Virus record (IMG/VR): IMGVR_UViG_3300042887_000976
Location: 1 to 64,000 of that record
Origin: a virus
Length of the DNA stretch: 64,000 nucleotides
Reading direction: 5' to 3' (one strand)
Position 1 is the stretch's first letter. Each line of letters begins with the position of its first letter. The notes under the pieces were generated by a model that saw only the letters and a program-made list of their open reading frames with translations, did not search any database and had not been told where the DNA came from. Positions 13,383 to 22,185 of the stretch are shown here, one piece after another. Made by a program: the position numbers and the translations under genes.

Positions 13383-13793
13383 TTATTGGTTGAAAAGCAA
13401 GAACCTCAGGATATCTAAATCACCCAATTCTTCGGTCATAAGTGGCACCGAATTAATATTCAAAGTTTCATGCTTGGTTTCTGCAACAGCATTGCAATCT
13501 GTGCATCGGCAACCTTGTCGGTAACGCACCCAAGTACCGTGTGACCTTATGGCACTTGGTTTTGGTGTCTTATTGGTAATGACTGTCCGTTCTAGGGGGG
13601 TCAGTCCACCCCACATTCCCCAAGTTTCTGTAGTGCCTGCGTCTAAGCATTCTTTCCATACAGGGCATCTACGACACACTTCTCGTGCAACTCCATAGTA
13701 TTTGTCAGGGTTGTCGGTATCTAATGGGGGGTACCAAATATCAATATGTCGGTTTTTACAAAGACTCTTAGAAATCCATTGTGGTGTGTCCAC
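13383..13793 (-). CDS. whiB: WhiB-family regulator (2) with C-terminal zinc-like extension
   Basis: 136 residues. The WhiB core has CKNRHIDIWYP, VCRRCPVWKEC and MWGGLTPLER. After it, SHGTWVRYRQGCRCTDC is an extension with a CxCxxC motif seen in actinophage WhiB relatives. Start GTG, sharing a TAGTG junction with the upstream gene. It ends in its own terminator. Two WhiB proteins in one phage suggest layered control of host or phage transcription. Confidence 0.85.
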   Translation of the reverse strand: MDTPQWISKSLCKNRHIDIWYPPLDTDNPDKYYGVAREVCRRCPVWKECLDAGTTETWGMWGGLTPLERTVITNKTPKPSAIRSHGTWVRYRQGCRCTDCNAVAETKHETLNINSVPLMTEELGDLDILRFLLFNQ

Positions 13794-14104
13794 TACTCAT
13801 CTTGCCTAACTACACAGTCCCATCCAAGACCTGTGTATCCCCCAAGGTCAGCCCAATGGTCTCTTTTTTCAGGAGACCACGAGATTCGTGCAATCTTTAA
13901 CAAGTCCATCATGACTGCTATGTCATGTGGCTTTATGTCAAAACCACCACGTGCCTCTATGGTGCGTTCAAGGTACGTCTGCCAAAATGTAGCGGTCGTT
14001 TGAAAATCATATATTGGGTCACCGTAAGCATCGTTACGGTCACCATTAATGAGATTAATTGACTCTTTAAGTATGTCTGTACGGTGATTATCTATAGTTG
14101 TCAT
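13793..14104 (-). CDS. DUF6378-type phage protein
   Basis: 103 residues with NGDRNDAYGDPIYDFQTTATFW, then PHDIAVMMDLLKIARI and PEKRDHWADLGGYTGLGWD, the pattern of a phage family (DUF6378) of unknown function. The ATG overlaps the preceding gene by 17 nt. Confidence 0.8.
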   Translation of the reverse strand: MTTIDNHRTDILKESINLINGDRNDAYGDPIYDFQTTATFWQTYLERTIEARGGFDIKPHDIAVMMDLLKIARISWSPEKRDHWADLGGYTGLGWDCVVRQDE

Positions 14105-14807
14105 TAGGCCATGTCCACTTGCTTGATTTCTTTGCGTGAGGGTTTGTGTCTTTGTAAATCTGTGTGTAGGTGCTTGTTGGGTTTTTATTGGGTTCCCAAA
14201 TAATGTGTGACTTTGATTTTGGTGCTACGGGTAACTCAATAAGTACCTTTTGGGCTTCATTGATTGTTACAACTTTTTTAGCAAAATCTAAAAGGTCGGT
14301 TACTCTGCGTGCGTACACTTGTTCGTTCCATGGCTGTGTACGAAGGAATGAAATAACTCCTGCACGGTCATATTGGGTGTAATACAAAGGATAGTCGTCT
14401 ATTGCGGCACATTCGTCTGTCGCAAATGCTTTTAAAATACCTTTGTTTGTACCAAAATGTAGGCTGTCAGGATAAAACCCAAAGCGTTCTAGCCAGTGAA
14501 TAGTTTGTTCATAAGAAACAGAACCTCTGTGGGTCAGCAAATGAATTTTTATGTTGTTTTCCTTCAGAAGGTTCCAACCTTCAACAGTGTTGTCCATAGG
14601 AGCATCACAATTAAACAATTGTGCTTTCTGCACACCTTCTACAAGCCATTCATCAAACTGTTGGTCTGTCAAACCCCACTCTTTATAAAAATCCCATGTA
14701 GTAGGTAAGGGCAGTTCTTTGCCCATCTTAGTTTGAGCGTATGCATGAAACACTTTGGCAAAGTCGTATATGACTCCGTCCATATCAATTCCAACATCAG
14801 TAATCAC
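14088..14807 (-). CDS. HAD-superfamily phosphatase (5'-nucleotidase-like)
   Basis: 239 residues. Motif I is VGIDMDGVIYDF (D-x-D-G) at the N-terminus; motif II LLTHRGS follows; DDYPLYY late in the protein fits the acidic motif IV region. A nucleotide or sugar phosphatase is likely. I chose the GTG after AGAGGTGGCTCA over the ATG 21 bp upstream, which has no ribosome site; it overlaps the dehydratase gene by 11 nt. Confidence 0.75.
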   Translation of the reverse strand: MITDVGIDMDGVIYDFAKVFHAYAQTKMGKELPLPTTWDFYKEWGLTDQQFDEWLVEGVQKAQLFNCDAPMDNTVEGWNLLKENNIKIHLLTHRGSVSYEQTIHWLERFGFYPDSLHFGTNKGILKAFATDECAAIDDYPLYYTQYDRAGVISFLRTQPWNEQVYARRVTDLLDFAKKVVTINEAQKVLIELPVAPKSKSHIIWEPNKNPTSTYTQIYKDTNPHAKKSSKWTWPNDNYR

Positions 14808-15837
14808 TGAGCCACCTCTTATTCTCATCACGGGTTACCCACGCTACGGTTTTTTCTAGAGCAGTTTCAAGATTAAAAGGTGGTTTCCACCCTGCGTTAT
14901 GAATCTTGGAAGAATCCAAAGCGTAACGATGGTCATGACCTGGGCGTGTTGAATGGTAATCCACCCAGTCAATCTCACAGGCAGTATTAAGGATGTCCGA
15001 GATAATCTCAGTCATCTCAAGTACAGACTTTTCTTCACCAGCGACATTCCAACGGTTTGGTTTCTGAGTTTCTACAGAGTTTTTGTAACGTACTGCTGGT
15101 GCTTGTGTAAGAACCCACAATAAAGCATCGGCGTGGTTACGGGCATGAAGCCAATGGCGCTCGGATGCTTGCCAGTTTGGAAACCCATCTGTAAGACCAT
15201 GATAAATACCATGAAGTTCTACAGAGGTTCCATTTGCAATAGAACGAATAGTTTTTGGAAGGAACTTCTCAGGATGTTGGCGTTCTCCAAACAGGTTCAT
15301 TGTGTTGGTAATGGTCAATGGAAGACCATAAGTGCGCCAGTATGAAATACCAATTGCTTCTTGACCAACCTTGCTGGCTGCATAAGGGTTGGAAGGGAGC
15401 ATGGGGTCAAGCCATTCTTGGTGGGCGTGCCCTGCTGGTGCGGCTCCATAAACTTCATCTGTTGAAATCTGAACAAAGTGCTCTAAGTTGTCATGAGTGC
15501 GTGCCCATTCATACATGTTGAGTGACCCAATAACGTTGTTATGGATGAAAGGTGCTGGGTCAGTAATACTGCGGTCAACATGGGATTCAGACGCAAGGTG
15601 TAAAACATGCGTAATATCCTTCAGTTTTTCAGAAACAGGTTGTAAAGGTGCCCTTAGGTCGTGCCACATAATTTTTACTCGGTTTGAGTCGTAATTATGG
15701 ATATCCAGAACTCTGTCTACTTTACCCGCATAGGTCAGCGAATCAAGTACCAAAATTTCACTATCGGTATTGGTAAGGAGGTGTTCAATAAGGTGATGCC
15801 CAGCAAAGCCGCATCCCCCAGTTACTAGGATTTTCAT
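14797..15837 (-). CDS. rmlB: dTDP-glucose 4,6-dehydratase-like NAD-dependent sugar epimerase/dehydratase
   Basis: 346 residues, an extended SDR. The N-terminal ILVTGGCGFAGHHLIEHLL has the GxxGxxG NAD-binding loop; ISTDEVYG supplies the Thr-Asp-Glu of the RmlB active site; NPYAASKVGQEA has the YxxxK pair; NTMNLFGERQHPEKFLPK matches the RmlB substrate region. RmlB makes dTDP-4-keto-6-deoxyglucose. With the glycosyltransferase and HAD phosphatase this suggests a small sugar-modification module; the exact nucleotide sugar is not proven. Confidence 0.8.
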   Translation of the reverse strand: MKILVTGGCGFAGHHLIEHLLTNTDSEILVLDSLTYAGKVDRVLDIHNYDSNRVKIMWHDLRAPLQPVSEKLKDITHVLHLASESHVDRSITDPAPFIHNNVIGSLNMYEWARTHDNLEHFVQISTDEVYGAAPAGHAHQEWLDPMLPSNPYAASKVGQEAIGISYWRTYGLPLTITNTMNLFGERQHPEKFLPKTIRSIANGTSVELHGIYHGLTDGFPNWQASERHWLHARNHADALLWVLTQAPAVRYKNSVETQKPNRWNVAGEEKSVLEMTEIISDILNTACEIDWVDYHSTRPGHDHRYALDSSKIHNAGWKPPFNLETALEKTVAWVTRDENKRWLSDY

Positions 15838-15990
15838 TTAATATTCCTCTTCAGGGTCTTGTGATTCTATGTATTCAGCAAAGATGTCCCAAAGGTCATC
15901 ATTTGTAGGGTTTAGAGACATGTATCTAAGGGTACTGAGAATCTTCCAAAGAAGATAAGTGTTAAATACTAATAAACCAATTATTATCAT
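15838..15990 (-). CDS. 50-residue membrane-anchored peptide
   Basis: MIIIGLLVFNTYLLWKIL gives one hydrophobic segment, followed by a polar, acidic tail ending DPEEEY. The ATG follows GGAGCATAAA and the TAA abuts the start of the dehydratase gene. Function unknown. Confidence 0.6.
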   Translation of the reverse strand: MIIIGLLVFNTYLLWKILSTLRYMSLNPTNDDLWDIFAEYIESQDPEEEY

Positions 15991-16036
15991 TTTATGCTCC
16001 AAACTCAGTTGATTTTAGGTGGTACTTATGGTTATG

Positions 16037-17476
16037 TCAAGAGTCTTCATCAGAAAAGTCAATGACATCTGCATACAGGGCATCGGTGGCTTCTTCGCTT
16101 AATCCACCATTAGGAAGCATCTTGCTGGTCTCCCCAACTTTTTGTCCAAACAGTCTTGAAAGAACGCCACTAGACCCACGAGTCTCAACTTCAATACGAA
16201 GCATTTCTCGGTTGTCACTGATGCGAGCCATTTTCTCCACAAGGTTAAATACTCGGTCAATTTCTGTAGAAAGGCTGGAATCAAGACCTTGTCCTTCTAG
16301 TTCTTCAGCGAACCTAGCGAACATTACACGACCTACTTGCATCTCCAATAAAGCCTTCATAGCAGCCTGAAGTTGGTCTTTGGACTTAATCTCTAAAGGC
16401 AAAGAAAACGCACATGTCGCATTTTCGTTAAATTGAGGGCATCGGGGAGCCAAATAGCAATTATTGCACTCCCTTAGTGGGTCAGCATTATATTTTAGAA
16501 GGTTAACCTTCTCAGGCTCAATTTCTAGTTCTTCTCCATCATTTCCAACGGTTCTATGGCCTAAAGACACCACAGATTCAATGCCCATTACGGGTAGTAA
16601 TGACCGCCCTCTTTCGTGCCGCTCATTTGATGGGGCTGTAGTAATACTTGACCCCCCTGGAGCCACTTTTTGAAAAGGAGGGGTAACACCCCCAATAGTA
16701 ATTATTGGGGGGTCAGAAGGGGGTCCAAACTCGTCTTCGTCATCAGCCACAGAAGGGTCATAGGCCCCAAAAGTATGGGTCTCCCATTGTTGCCAAGAAC
16801 GGATAGCAAGAGTGCCAACAGTGGCAACATCATCCTCCATTACAGAATCTATGTCCACATCAAGTCGTATAATATCTGCTCGGTGCTTCTTTCTGGCAGA
16901 CTCTTTTTGCTGGGCTGGATAACGGCGCAAACCATGACCATCCCAAACCTGAGTTTCCCCGTAGCGGATGACAGAAGTCCAAGAATTGACAATAACAGCA
17001 TCCCAAGGAAGGTGCTCAATGAGGTCAGGCTTAGAAGTAATGCCAATAAGTTTGGCTCCCCAACGGGCTGCCAATTGGCGAATTCTGACCATGTTACGAG
17101 GGTTTACAGCCTTGTCTGAGATGGCTACACGACCATACTTTTGACAAAGCCACGCAAGGCGTTCTAAGTCAGTTTCATCATTCCATACAGGAACATACTT
17201 ATCCCCAAGCCATGCTCCATCATAATCAGGGCGACCAATAACAATGGAAATGTCATCTGCGTAATTACGTACAAAATCATCAAAACGAGTCAAATCTTCA
17301 TCATTTTCAGAAGTATAGATAATGATTTCGTTACCTTGAAAAATGTCTGACAATACAAATTCCTTCTTTTTAGGAATTGGTAAATGTGTGAGATTTAGAG
17401 CAAAATGCTTGACGTTGTTGTCAAGCAACATACGCCGATATGAACCTTTTTCTGACCCTCCGAAAAAGACTTTCAC
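16037..17476 (-). CDS. Large conserved phage protein with cysteine cluster, function unknown
   Basis: 479 residues. The N-terminal half has Rossmann-like beta-alpha repeats (EIIIYTSENDEDLT, DISIVIGRPDYDGAW, AKLIGITSKPDLI). A proline-rich linker (PPSDPPIITIGGVTPP) follows, then CNNCYLAPRCPQFNENATC, a four-cysteine cluster, and a helical C-terminus. I think similar proteins occur near packaging genes in actinophages, but I cannot confirm this. Start GTG overlaps the upstream stop (GTGA). Confidence 0.65.
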   Translation of the reverse strand: MKVFFGGSEKGSYRRMLLDNNVKHFALNLTHLPIPKKKEFVLSDIFQGNEIIIYTSENDEDLTRFDDFVRNYADDISIVIGRPDYDGAWLGDKYVPVWNDETDLERLAWLCQKYGRVAISDKAVNPRNMVRIRQLAARWGAKLIGITSKPDLIEHLPWDAVIVNSWTSVIRYGETQVWDGHGLRRYPAQQKESARKKHRADIIRLDVDIDSVMEDDVATVGTLAIRSWQQWETHTFGAYDPSVADDEDEFGPPSDPPIITIGGVTPPFQKVAPGGSSITTAPSNERHERGRSLLPVMGIESVVSLGHRTVGNDGEELEIEPEKVNLLKYNADPLRECNNCYLAPRCPQFNENATCAFSLPLEIKSKDQLQAAMKALLEMQVGRVMFARFAEELEGQGLDSSLSTEIDRVFNLVEKMARISDNREMLRIEVETRGSSGVLSRLFGQKVGETSKMLPNGGLSEEATDALYADVIDFSDEDS

Positions 17477-17766
17477 TCCCAACCTGGCCTGCGCCAGATT
17501 GATGGAGAATGGGCAGATTCCACGAGTAGACGCTCTGCAACATCGTGGTAGGGGCGAATCATGTGGATGCAGGGGTCAAGCCCTTGTTCAAACTCTTCGT
17601 ATTCTCCCTCGGTCATTGGTTCTCCATCATGGGTGATGCATACAGGGGGTCCACAAAAACTGTTTTCCAACCCGTAAGCCATCCATTCATCAAAATTCAT
17701 TATGAGTGGTTTTGGTGGACCGTATGGTTCTGAACCAACGCCCCCATGTTCATTAATCTGACTCAC
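17473..17766 (-). CDS. Hypothetical protein with INExGGVG core motif
   Basis: 97 residues. The N-terminus QINEHGGVGSEPYGPPKP matches the C-terminal region of the proline-rich protein at 18956-20485 (INEQGGVGAKKYGPAKP) almost residue for residue. The rest is acidic and aromatic. Its function is unknown; the shared motif suggests a common partner. Confidence 0.6.
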   Translation of the reverse strand: MSQINEHGGVGSEPYGPPKPLIMNFDEWMAYGLENSFCGPPVCITHDGEPMTEGEYEEFEQGLDPCIHMIRPYHDVAERLLVESAHSPSIWRRPGWE

Positions 17767-18229
17767 GCCATGTCCTTTCTGCCTTCGCTAATGCTTGGCT
17801 TTCAATTTCCTCAACAAGTACATCCCAACTTTTTAGAACTCTTTCTTCGTTCCATTCAAGTCGGATGGTGTCGGGTACCGTCAATAGTAGCGTGGGTATA
17901 CCCATATGCGCAACCTTCGCAACAGCAATTGGGTCAATATCTATGTACCAATTAATTTTGCCGTAAACAGCATTAAAAGAAGCAACACGGTCAATCTTTA
18001 CATCCACACTGTCTTCTAAAACAATGTCTACGGTAGTGGCTTTGTAGCCTTCACGCTTTAACCATTCAAGAAGAATGGGAGTATTTGTAATGCCTGTAGC
18101 CATGATGGCTAACTTGTTGTTGTACCCAGCATTTAGGGCTCCCCATAGTCGGCGCATTTCTTTTCGTGGAATACGAGCACCAATTTCATCACCAGGGGAA
18201 GCAATGGCATCAAAATTAATTAGAATCAC
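17753..18229 (-). CDS. HAD-like protein (tentative)
   Basis: 158 residues. INFDAIASPGDE at the N-terminus, IMATGITNTPILLEWLKREG in the middle and WYIDIDPIAVAKVAHMGIPTLLL near the C-terminus follow the order of HAD phosphatase motifs I, II and IV, but the second Asp of motif I is absent, so activity is doubtful. Start GTG, overlapping the upstream stop (GTGA). Confidence 0.55.
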   Translation of the reverse strand: MILINFDAIASPGDEIGARIPRKEMRRLWGALNAGYNNKLAIMATGITNTPILLEWLKREGYKATTVDIVLEDSVDVKIDRVASFNAVYGKINWYIDIDPIAVAKVAHMGIPTLLLTVPDTIRLEWNEERVLKSWDVLVEEIESQALAKAERTWRESD

Positions 18230-18693
18230 TTGTCGTAAAGACCCATTTCAGTGCGTTGGCGATGCGTATAGTATTCGGCGGCAGGGCAGTACATACACAC
18301 ATATTGTCGTTTTTCTTTAGGAATACCAGTTTTACGTCCAATAGTCTTATCGTCATTGCACCAATCAATGCAACCCTGACTTGGTCGGTTGTGACGACTA
18401 AAACATTTGAGTGCATCAACTTTTAACTCATCTCGGAAGTCACGGATGTAAACATCTTGGTCTTGCAACTCTCTTTTAAGTGCTGTTTCTACATCTAACT
18501 TAGATGCAGTTTCTGGGTCTGTGCGATAGATTAATGCTCTACAGTTCTGAGGGTCGGGTACCTGTGCGTTATGTCGGTCACATAGTTCACGCAACTCTTG
18601 GTCATATTCAGGTGGTCCATCATACGGACGCATCTTCCACATAACCCCATGGGTTTTGCATACAAGTAGACGGTCAAAGTCTTTATCAGCCAT
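18226..18693 (-). CDS. Cysteine/histidine-rich hypothetical protein
   Basis: 155 residues with LVCKTHG, CDRHN, a CFSRH...GCIDWC segment and VCMYC, so metal binding is likely. ATG after TAGGAGCACAAA. It is the first gene of the 18.7-16.0 kb run. The family is unknown. Confidence 0.6.
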   Translation of the reverse strand: MADKDFDRLLVCKTHGVMWKMRPYDGPPEYDQELRELCDRHNAQVPDPQNCRALIYRTDPETASKLDVETALKRELQDQDVYIRDFRDELKVDALKCFSRHNRPSQGCIDWCNDDKTIGRKTGIPKEKRQYVCMYCPAAEYYTHRQRTEMGLYDK

Positions 18694-18754
18694 TTTGTGC
18701 TCCTAGTAGTTTCTGTAAGGTATCTTACATGATACCTAGTGGTGTTGTCTACTG

Positions 18755-18952
18755 TTACTGAAGGTGCGATTCAAAATTTGGGAAGTTTGGTGCTTCTTGA
18801 ATATTATATTGAATTTGAAGCATGTTTTTGCGAATAGCGGCTGCTGTTGGGTCAACATTGCCACCACGGTTTGGGGTAAGTGATTTAAACTTGCCATCGC
18901 CTGCACCTAGAGTGAGGTCACGATTGCATGAGCGGGATTCATTAACTGCCAT
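18755..18952 (-). CDS. Small hypothetical protein
   Basis: 65 residues: MAVNESRSCNRDLTLG, then LTPNRGGNVDPTAAAIRKNM and a polar tail. LTPNRGGNV faintly recalls the INExGGVG motif of its neighbours. It lies 3 bp after the proline-rich gene; ribosome site AAAGGAAAGAAG. Confidence 0.55.
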   Translation of the reverse strand: MAVNESRSCNRDLTLGAGDGKFKSLTPNRGGNVDPTAAAIRKNMLQIQYNIQEAPNFPNFESHLQ

Positions 18953-18955
18953 AAT

Positions 18956-20485
18956 TTACTTCTTTCCTTTGGGTTTTGCGGCTGCTTTTTTAGCAGGTGC
19001 TTTAGAGGCAACTGACTTTGGGCCTTCAACTGTTTGTGGAATTAAAGTAGTTAAAGGTTTCATTGATGCTTTATCATTTAAAGGATTTTTACCCATGACT
19101 GGTTTATAGTCTGGGTCACCAATTTTTGGTTTTGGTTTTGCTGGACCATATTTTTTAGCGCCAACTCCACCTTGCTCGTTAATCTTACGACCCTGAGTCT
19201 TGGGAGCACCAATGTTACCTGTAGCAGCAGCAGTTGCTTCTTGAGCAGTAGCATACCCAGACTTAGGACCTTGAACAGGTTGTGACATTGGTCCTGCTGC
19301 TGGCGCTTGTGGACCTGCTGTTTCGGAAAGCCAAGGTCCATTAACACCTTTTTCATTTAATTTTTGACGGGCTGTGGCAGCCTCAGGACCACCCTTTTCG
19401 TCATTAGCATGAGCGTAAAGACCATCTGGCACTTTAGTACGGTTACTTTCGTCAAGTTGACCCATAGGTTGTGGACCTGATTCAATAGCACCAGCAGGTT
19501 GTGGTCCTGCACCAATTGCAGGAGTACCTGGACGCTGTGGACCCGCAACAGGTGTTTGTGGACCTACTGGTGGAGCACTAGTTTGCTGTCCAACTGGAAT
19601 TTGTGGGCGACCAGGACCTACTGGAGGAGCACCAATTTGTGGAGGAGTTCCAGGAGGCTGCATCTTTATTGGTGGCGGTGCTGGTGGAAAAGGAGGTGGC
19701 GGTGGTGGGCCATAAATTGGCGGAGTAGGACCTACTGGCGGAGTTGGAGGCGGAGTAGGACCGACTGGAGGAGTCGGCGGTGGCGGCGGTGGAGTCGGCG
19801 TTGTGGGACCAACTGGAGGAGTTGGACTACCACCACCGAATGTACTGTTGTTTCCGCTGAAGGCTGTCTGTCGTCCTCCACTATTTTTGGATTGAAAGGA
19901 GTTATCGTAATCGCCGTTTCCAACATTAGCGCCTCCCATATTACCGTAGACAGTTCCGTAGTTGTCGTTACCTTGAACCATGGTAATGCCATGTGATGCT
20001 AACGCACCACTAAAATCTCCACGCCGACCACGGCGCATACCACGACTATTAGCAGGGGAAGTAATAGATGCATTTTGGCTTCGTCCACCACCTGCAACTG
20101 GAGGACCCATTAAACCATCGTCTGCCATATCGGAACCATTTCTTGAAGAGGCGGTTGAGCCTGAATTGTCTTTATCCATTTTACCATCACGTGAGTCTTT
20201 GTATTTTTTAGCGGCCCAGCCACCTACGCCACCAACAGTCTTTTCAATGGTATCGTTCAAGCCTGTAAACATGTTGTAATGGTTTACACCAGTATCATAA
20301 TTGGGTCCACCGCCACCGCCACGGACACCCCGAAAGGTAGAAGGTGAACCTGGAGGTGCTTGGTACGTCCCAGGTTGTCCTGTCTTACGCCACATTTCCC
20401 AGTCCATGTGGCTTTGTGGAGCACGCCCTTGCTGTTGCAAGTAGCGGTTAATATCTTTATTTGTATTGAAGTCTGAATCTGTCAT
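18956..20485 (-). CDS. Proline-rich low-complexity protein with basic tail
   Basis: 509 residues. An N-terminal Gly/Asn-rich part is followed at about residues 220-330 by PPVGP/TPP repeats with runs of six to eight prolines, then a GPQ-rich section with two motif copies (LNEKGVNGPW and INEQGGVGAKKYGP), and ends in KAPAKKAAAKPKGKK. It is likely unstructured. Polyproline runs normally need EF-P for translation. A virion or nucleoid-associated role fits the basic tail but is inference. Confidence 0.7.
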   Translation of the reverse strand: MTDSDFNTNKDINRYLQQQGRAPQSHMDWEMWRKTGQPGTYQAPPGSPSTFRGVRGGGGGPNYDTGVNHYNMFTGLNDTIEKTVGGVGGWAAKKYKDSRDGKMDKDNSGSTASSRNGSDMADDGLMGPPVAGGGRSQNASITSPANSRGMRRGRRGDFSGALASHGITMVQGNDNYGTVYGNMGGANVGNGDYDNSFQSKNSGGRQTAFSGNNSTFGGGSPTPPVGPTTPTPPPPPPTPPVGPTPPPTPPVGPTPPIYGPPPPPPFPPAPPPIKMQPPGTPPQIGAPPVGPGRPQIPVGQQTSAPPVGPQTPVAGPQRPGTPAIGAGPQPAGAIESGPQPMGQLDESNRTKVPDGLYAHANDEKGGPEAATARQKLNEKGVNGPWLSETAGPQAPAAGPMSQPVQGPKSGYATAQEATAAATGNIGAPKTQGRKINEQGGVGAKKYGPAKPKPKIGDPDYKPVMGKNPLNDKASMKPLTTLIPQTVEGPKSVASKAPAKKAAAKPKGKK

Positions 20486-20487
20486 TA

Positions 20488-20715
20488 CTATTGACCTGCT
20501 TGTGCAGACTTTTCAATTTGGTTAGCAAGAATACTTTGCAAAGTAGATGTGGTGCCATGTTGCTTCAAAAGGTCAGAGGCGCTTCCCCATGCTTCAGTTT
20601 CTGACATACCATGGTTGCGCTGGATATGTTGCGCAAGAATGGCTGTAAGAACATGAGGAGAATGGGTCTCCATCAATTTACGAGCCTCTTCATGGTAGTT
20701 TGTTTCATTTTCCAT
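20488..20715 (-). CDS. Small helical protein
   Basis: 75 residues, helical (VLTAILAQHIQRNHGMSETEAWGSASDLL), family unknown. Start ATG fused to the upstream stop (TAATG). First of the tightly packed series of tiny genes up to 23.95 kb. Confidence 0.6.
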   Translation of the reverse strand: MENETNYHEEARKLMETHSPHVLTAILAQHIQRNHGMSETEAWGSASDLLKQHGTTSTLQSILANQIEKSAQAGQ

Positions 20716-21020
20716 TATGCCCACAATCCTTGCATTGAGTAGCGACTAGAACCTTCAAAGTTGTCTTCCATAAAACCATTACGGAACATAACTGGAGCAC
20801 CTGAAACCCAACGGCTATAAGTTGGCATAGTTCTTGGAGTATCAAGTACATCCATTATAGTCATTTCTTGACGGTTAAACCCACGGGTTTGTGGAAACAA
20901 CTGTTGTGGTACAAGCGGACGAATTGCTCTAATTTGTTCTGGGGGTAGCAAATAAGATTGTAAAGCCTGGTCTACCAGCATCTCTGTATGAGACTGATTG
21001 GGCTTGTACGGAACTTGCAT
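20715..21020 (-). CDS. Hypothetical protein of the tiny-gene array
   Basis: 101 residues (MQVPYKPNQSHTEMLVDQAL, later IRAIRPLVPQQLFP). It lacks the RGxD N-terminus of its upstream neighbours but shares their TAATG junctions. Function unknown. Confidence 0.6.
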   Translation of the reverse strand: MQVPYKPNQSHTEMLVDQALQSYLLPPEQIRAIRPLVPQQLFPQTRGFNRQEMTIMDVLDTPRTMPTYSRWVSGAPVMFRNGFMEDNFEGSSRYSMQGLWA

Positions 21021-21274
21021 TATTGGATGTCAGCAACAACTTGTGGTGATTGTGAAAGAGATGCAATAATGTCACGGCGGGTACCCTGCATACGGCTCAT
21101 TGCACGCATGTCATGGTTAGTTTCTGCAATGCCACCTGGGTCATGGCTATTTGGAATGTTATTTGCATTTAAAGCATTGTAAGCGCCCAAAGCAGCAGCA
21201 AGAACTTGTGGTTCTGCTGCCATCATGTGTGCAATTCTTGCGGGGTTATCCCGCTCGTCAATTCCTCTAGTCAT
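21020..21274 (-). CDS. Tiny-gene array protein, RGxDxRxxPxR N-terminus (1)
   Basis: 84 residues beginning MTRGIDERDNPARI. The body is alanine-rich helix followed by a polar C-terminus. Shares its N-terminal motif with four other array genes. The start overlaps the upstream stop by 4 nt. Confidence 0.65.
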   Translation of the reverse strand: MTRGIDERDNPARIAHMMAAEPQVLAAALGAYNALNANNIPNSHDPGGIAETNHDMRAMSRMQGTRRDIIASLSQSPQVVADIQ

Positions 21275-21471
21275 TGGGGTTCCTTAGGTGTATTAGATGG
21301 GTGGGCGGCACGAGAACTTTGTTGTTTTTGTTCCATAATATATTCTGTAACTGCATCGTGCGGTTCAGACGGATTAGCAAAGTTAACCCAAAGAACATTA
21401 GGAGTATTAACATTCCGCACAACTACTGGGTTGCGCTTAGGATTATTTCGTTCATCACGCCCTCGTGACAT
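21271..21471 (-). CDS. Tiny-gene array protein, RGxDxRxxPxR N-terminus (2)
   Basis: 66 residues beginning MSRGRDERNNPKRN, then a short beta-like segment (VLWVNFANPSEPHD) and a polar tail. TAATG junction with the upstream gene. Confidence 0.65.
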   Translation of the reverse strand: MSRGRDERNNPKRNPVVVRNVNTPNVLWVNFANPSEPHDAVTEYIMEQKQQSSRAAHPSNTPKEPQ

Positions 21472-21758
21472 TACTGCTCCTCGTTGTCTTTTTGCGCTTC
21501 TAAGTGTTTACGCAAATTTGTAAGACGCTCTTTTTCACGTGGGTGAGGAGCGCCATAATCTAAAGTTTGGTTAATTTCCGCAAAAGTACCTTCACTGATT
21601 TCACCTTTTGATGCAAAACGTCCTAAAGCAGTATCATTACCCTGTGACCAGTCACGGGCTACTTGCTGTGGTCCATCATTAAGTTCAAATTGAGGGGTCG
21701 GTTTTGGACGACCTACTTGGCGCTTTGGGTGGTCACGAGTATCTTTTCCACGAGGCAT
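21471..21758 (-). CDS. Tiny-gene array protein, RGxDxRxxPxR N-terminus (3)
   Basis: 95 residues beginning MPRGKDTRDHPKRQVGRPKP, followed by a helical, charged body ending LEAQKDNEEQ. The start is set by the TAATG junction; upstream in-frame codons are shadow. Confidence 0.65.
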   Translation of the reverse strand: MPRGKDTRDHPKRQVGRPKPTPQFELNDGPQQVARDWSQGNDTALGRFASKGEISEGTFAEINQTLDYGAPHPREKERLTNLRKHLEAQKDNEEQ

Positions 21759-21994
21759 TATTTTGCTCCACATCCAACACAAGGAACACGCTTACTAGGG
21801 TGGATAGATTCCCTGTCGTGCCACTCCAATGCTTCTCCCATGTCGTCAGTGCAATTGCTACAAAGTGGTCCGTCTTCGTCTTGACCAGCATTGGCACGAT
21901 TTTGGTAGTATTCCATATCTGCACCCGTCATCATGAATGATTGACGGTCAACACCACGATTAGGGTGTTTACTAGTATCTTCTCCACGAGGCAT
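21758..21994 (-). CDS. Tiny-gene array protein, RGxDxRxxPxR N-terminus (4), zinc knuckle
   Basis: 78 residues beginning MPRGEDTSKHPNRG; the C-terminal half has CSNC and CVGC, a four-cysteine zinc knuckle. TAATG junctions on both sides. Confidence 0.65.
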   Translation of the reverse strand: MPRGEDTSKHPNRGVDRQSFMMTGADMEYYQNRANAGQDEDGPLCSNCTDDMGEALEWHDRESIHPSKRVPCVGCGAK

Positions 21995-22185
21995 TAGTAA
22001 TCCTCGTTTTCTTCACGGTTGTCAAAATACTGATTAGTAGCATGCGCTGCTACGCCACCTACAATAGCACCTATTGGACCATATCCAGCAGCACCAATAG
22101 CAGCACCACCTGCTACTCGCAACATGTTATGTAGTTTGTGATGGTCCATTCCATGTCCATCATCAAAAGACTTTCTGCGTGCCAT
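21994..22185 (-). CDS. Small glycine-rich protein with hydrophobic centre
   Basis: 63 residues. A basic/His-rich start (ARRKSFDDGHGMDHHKLHN) precedes VAGGAAIGAAGYGPIGAIVGGVAA, a glycine-zipper-like membrane-active segment, and an acidic tail. Could sit in a membrane; role unknown. Confidence 0.6.
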   Translation of the reverse strand: MARRKSFDDGHGMDHHKLHNMLRVAGGAAIGAAGYGPIGAIVGGVAAHATNQYFDNREENEDY

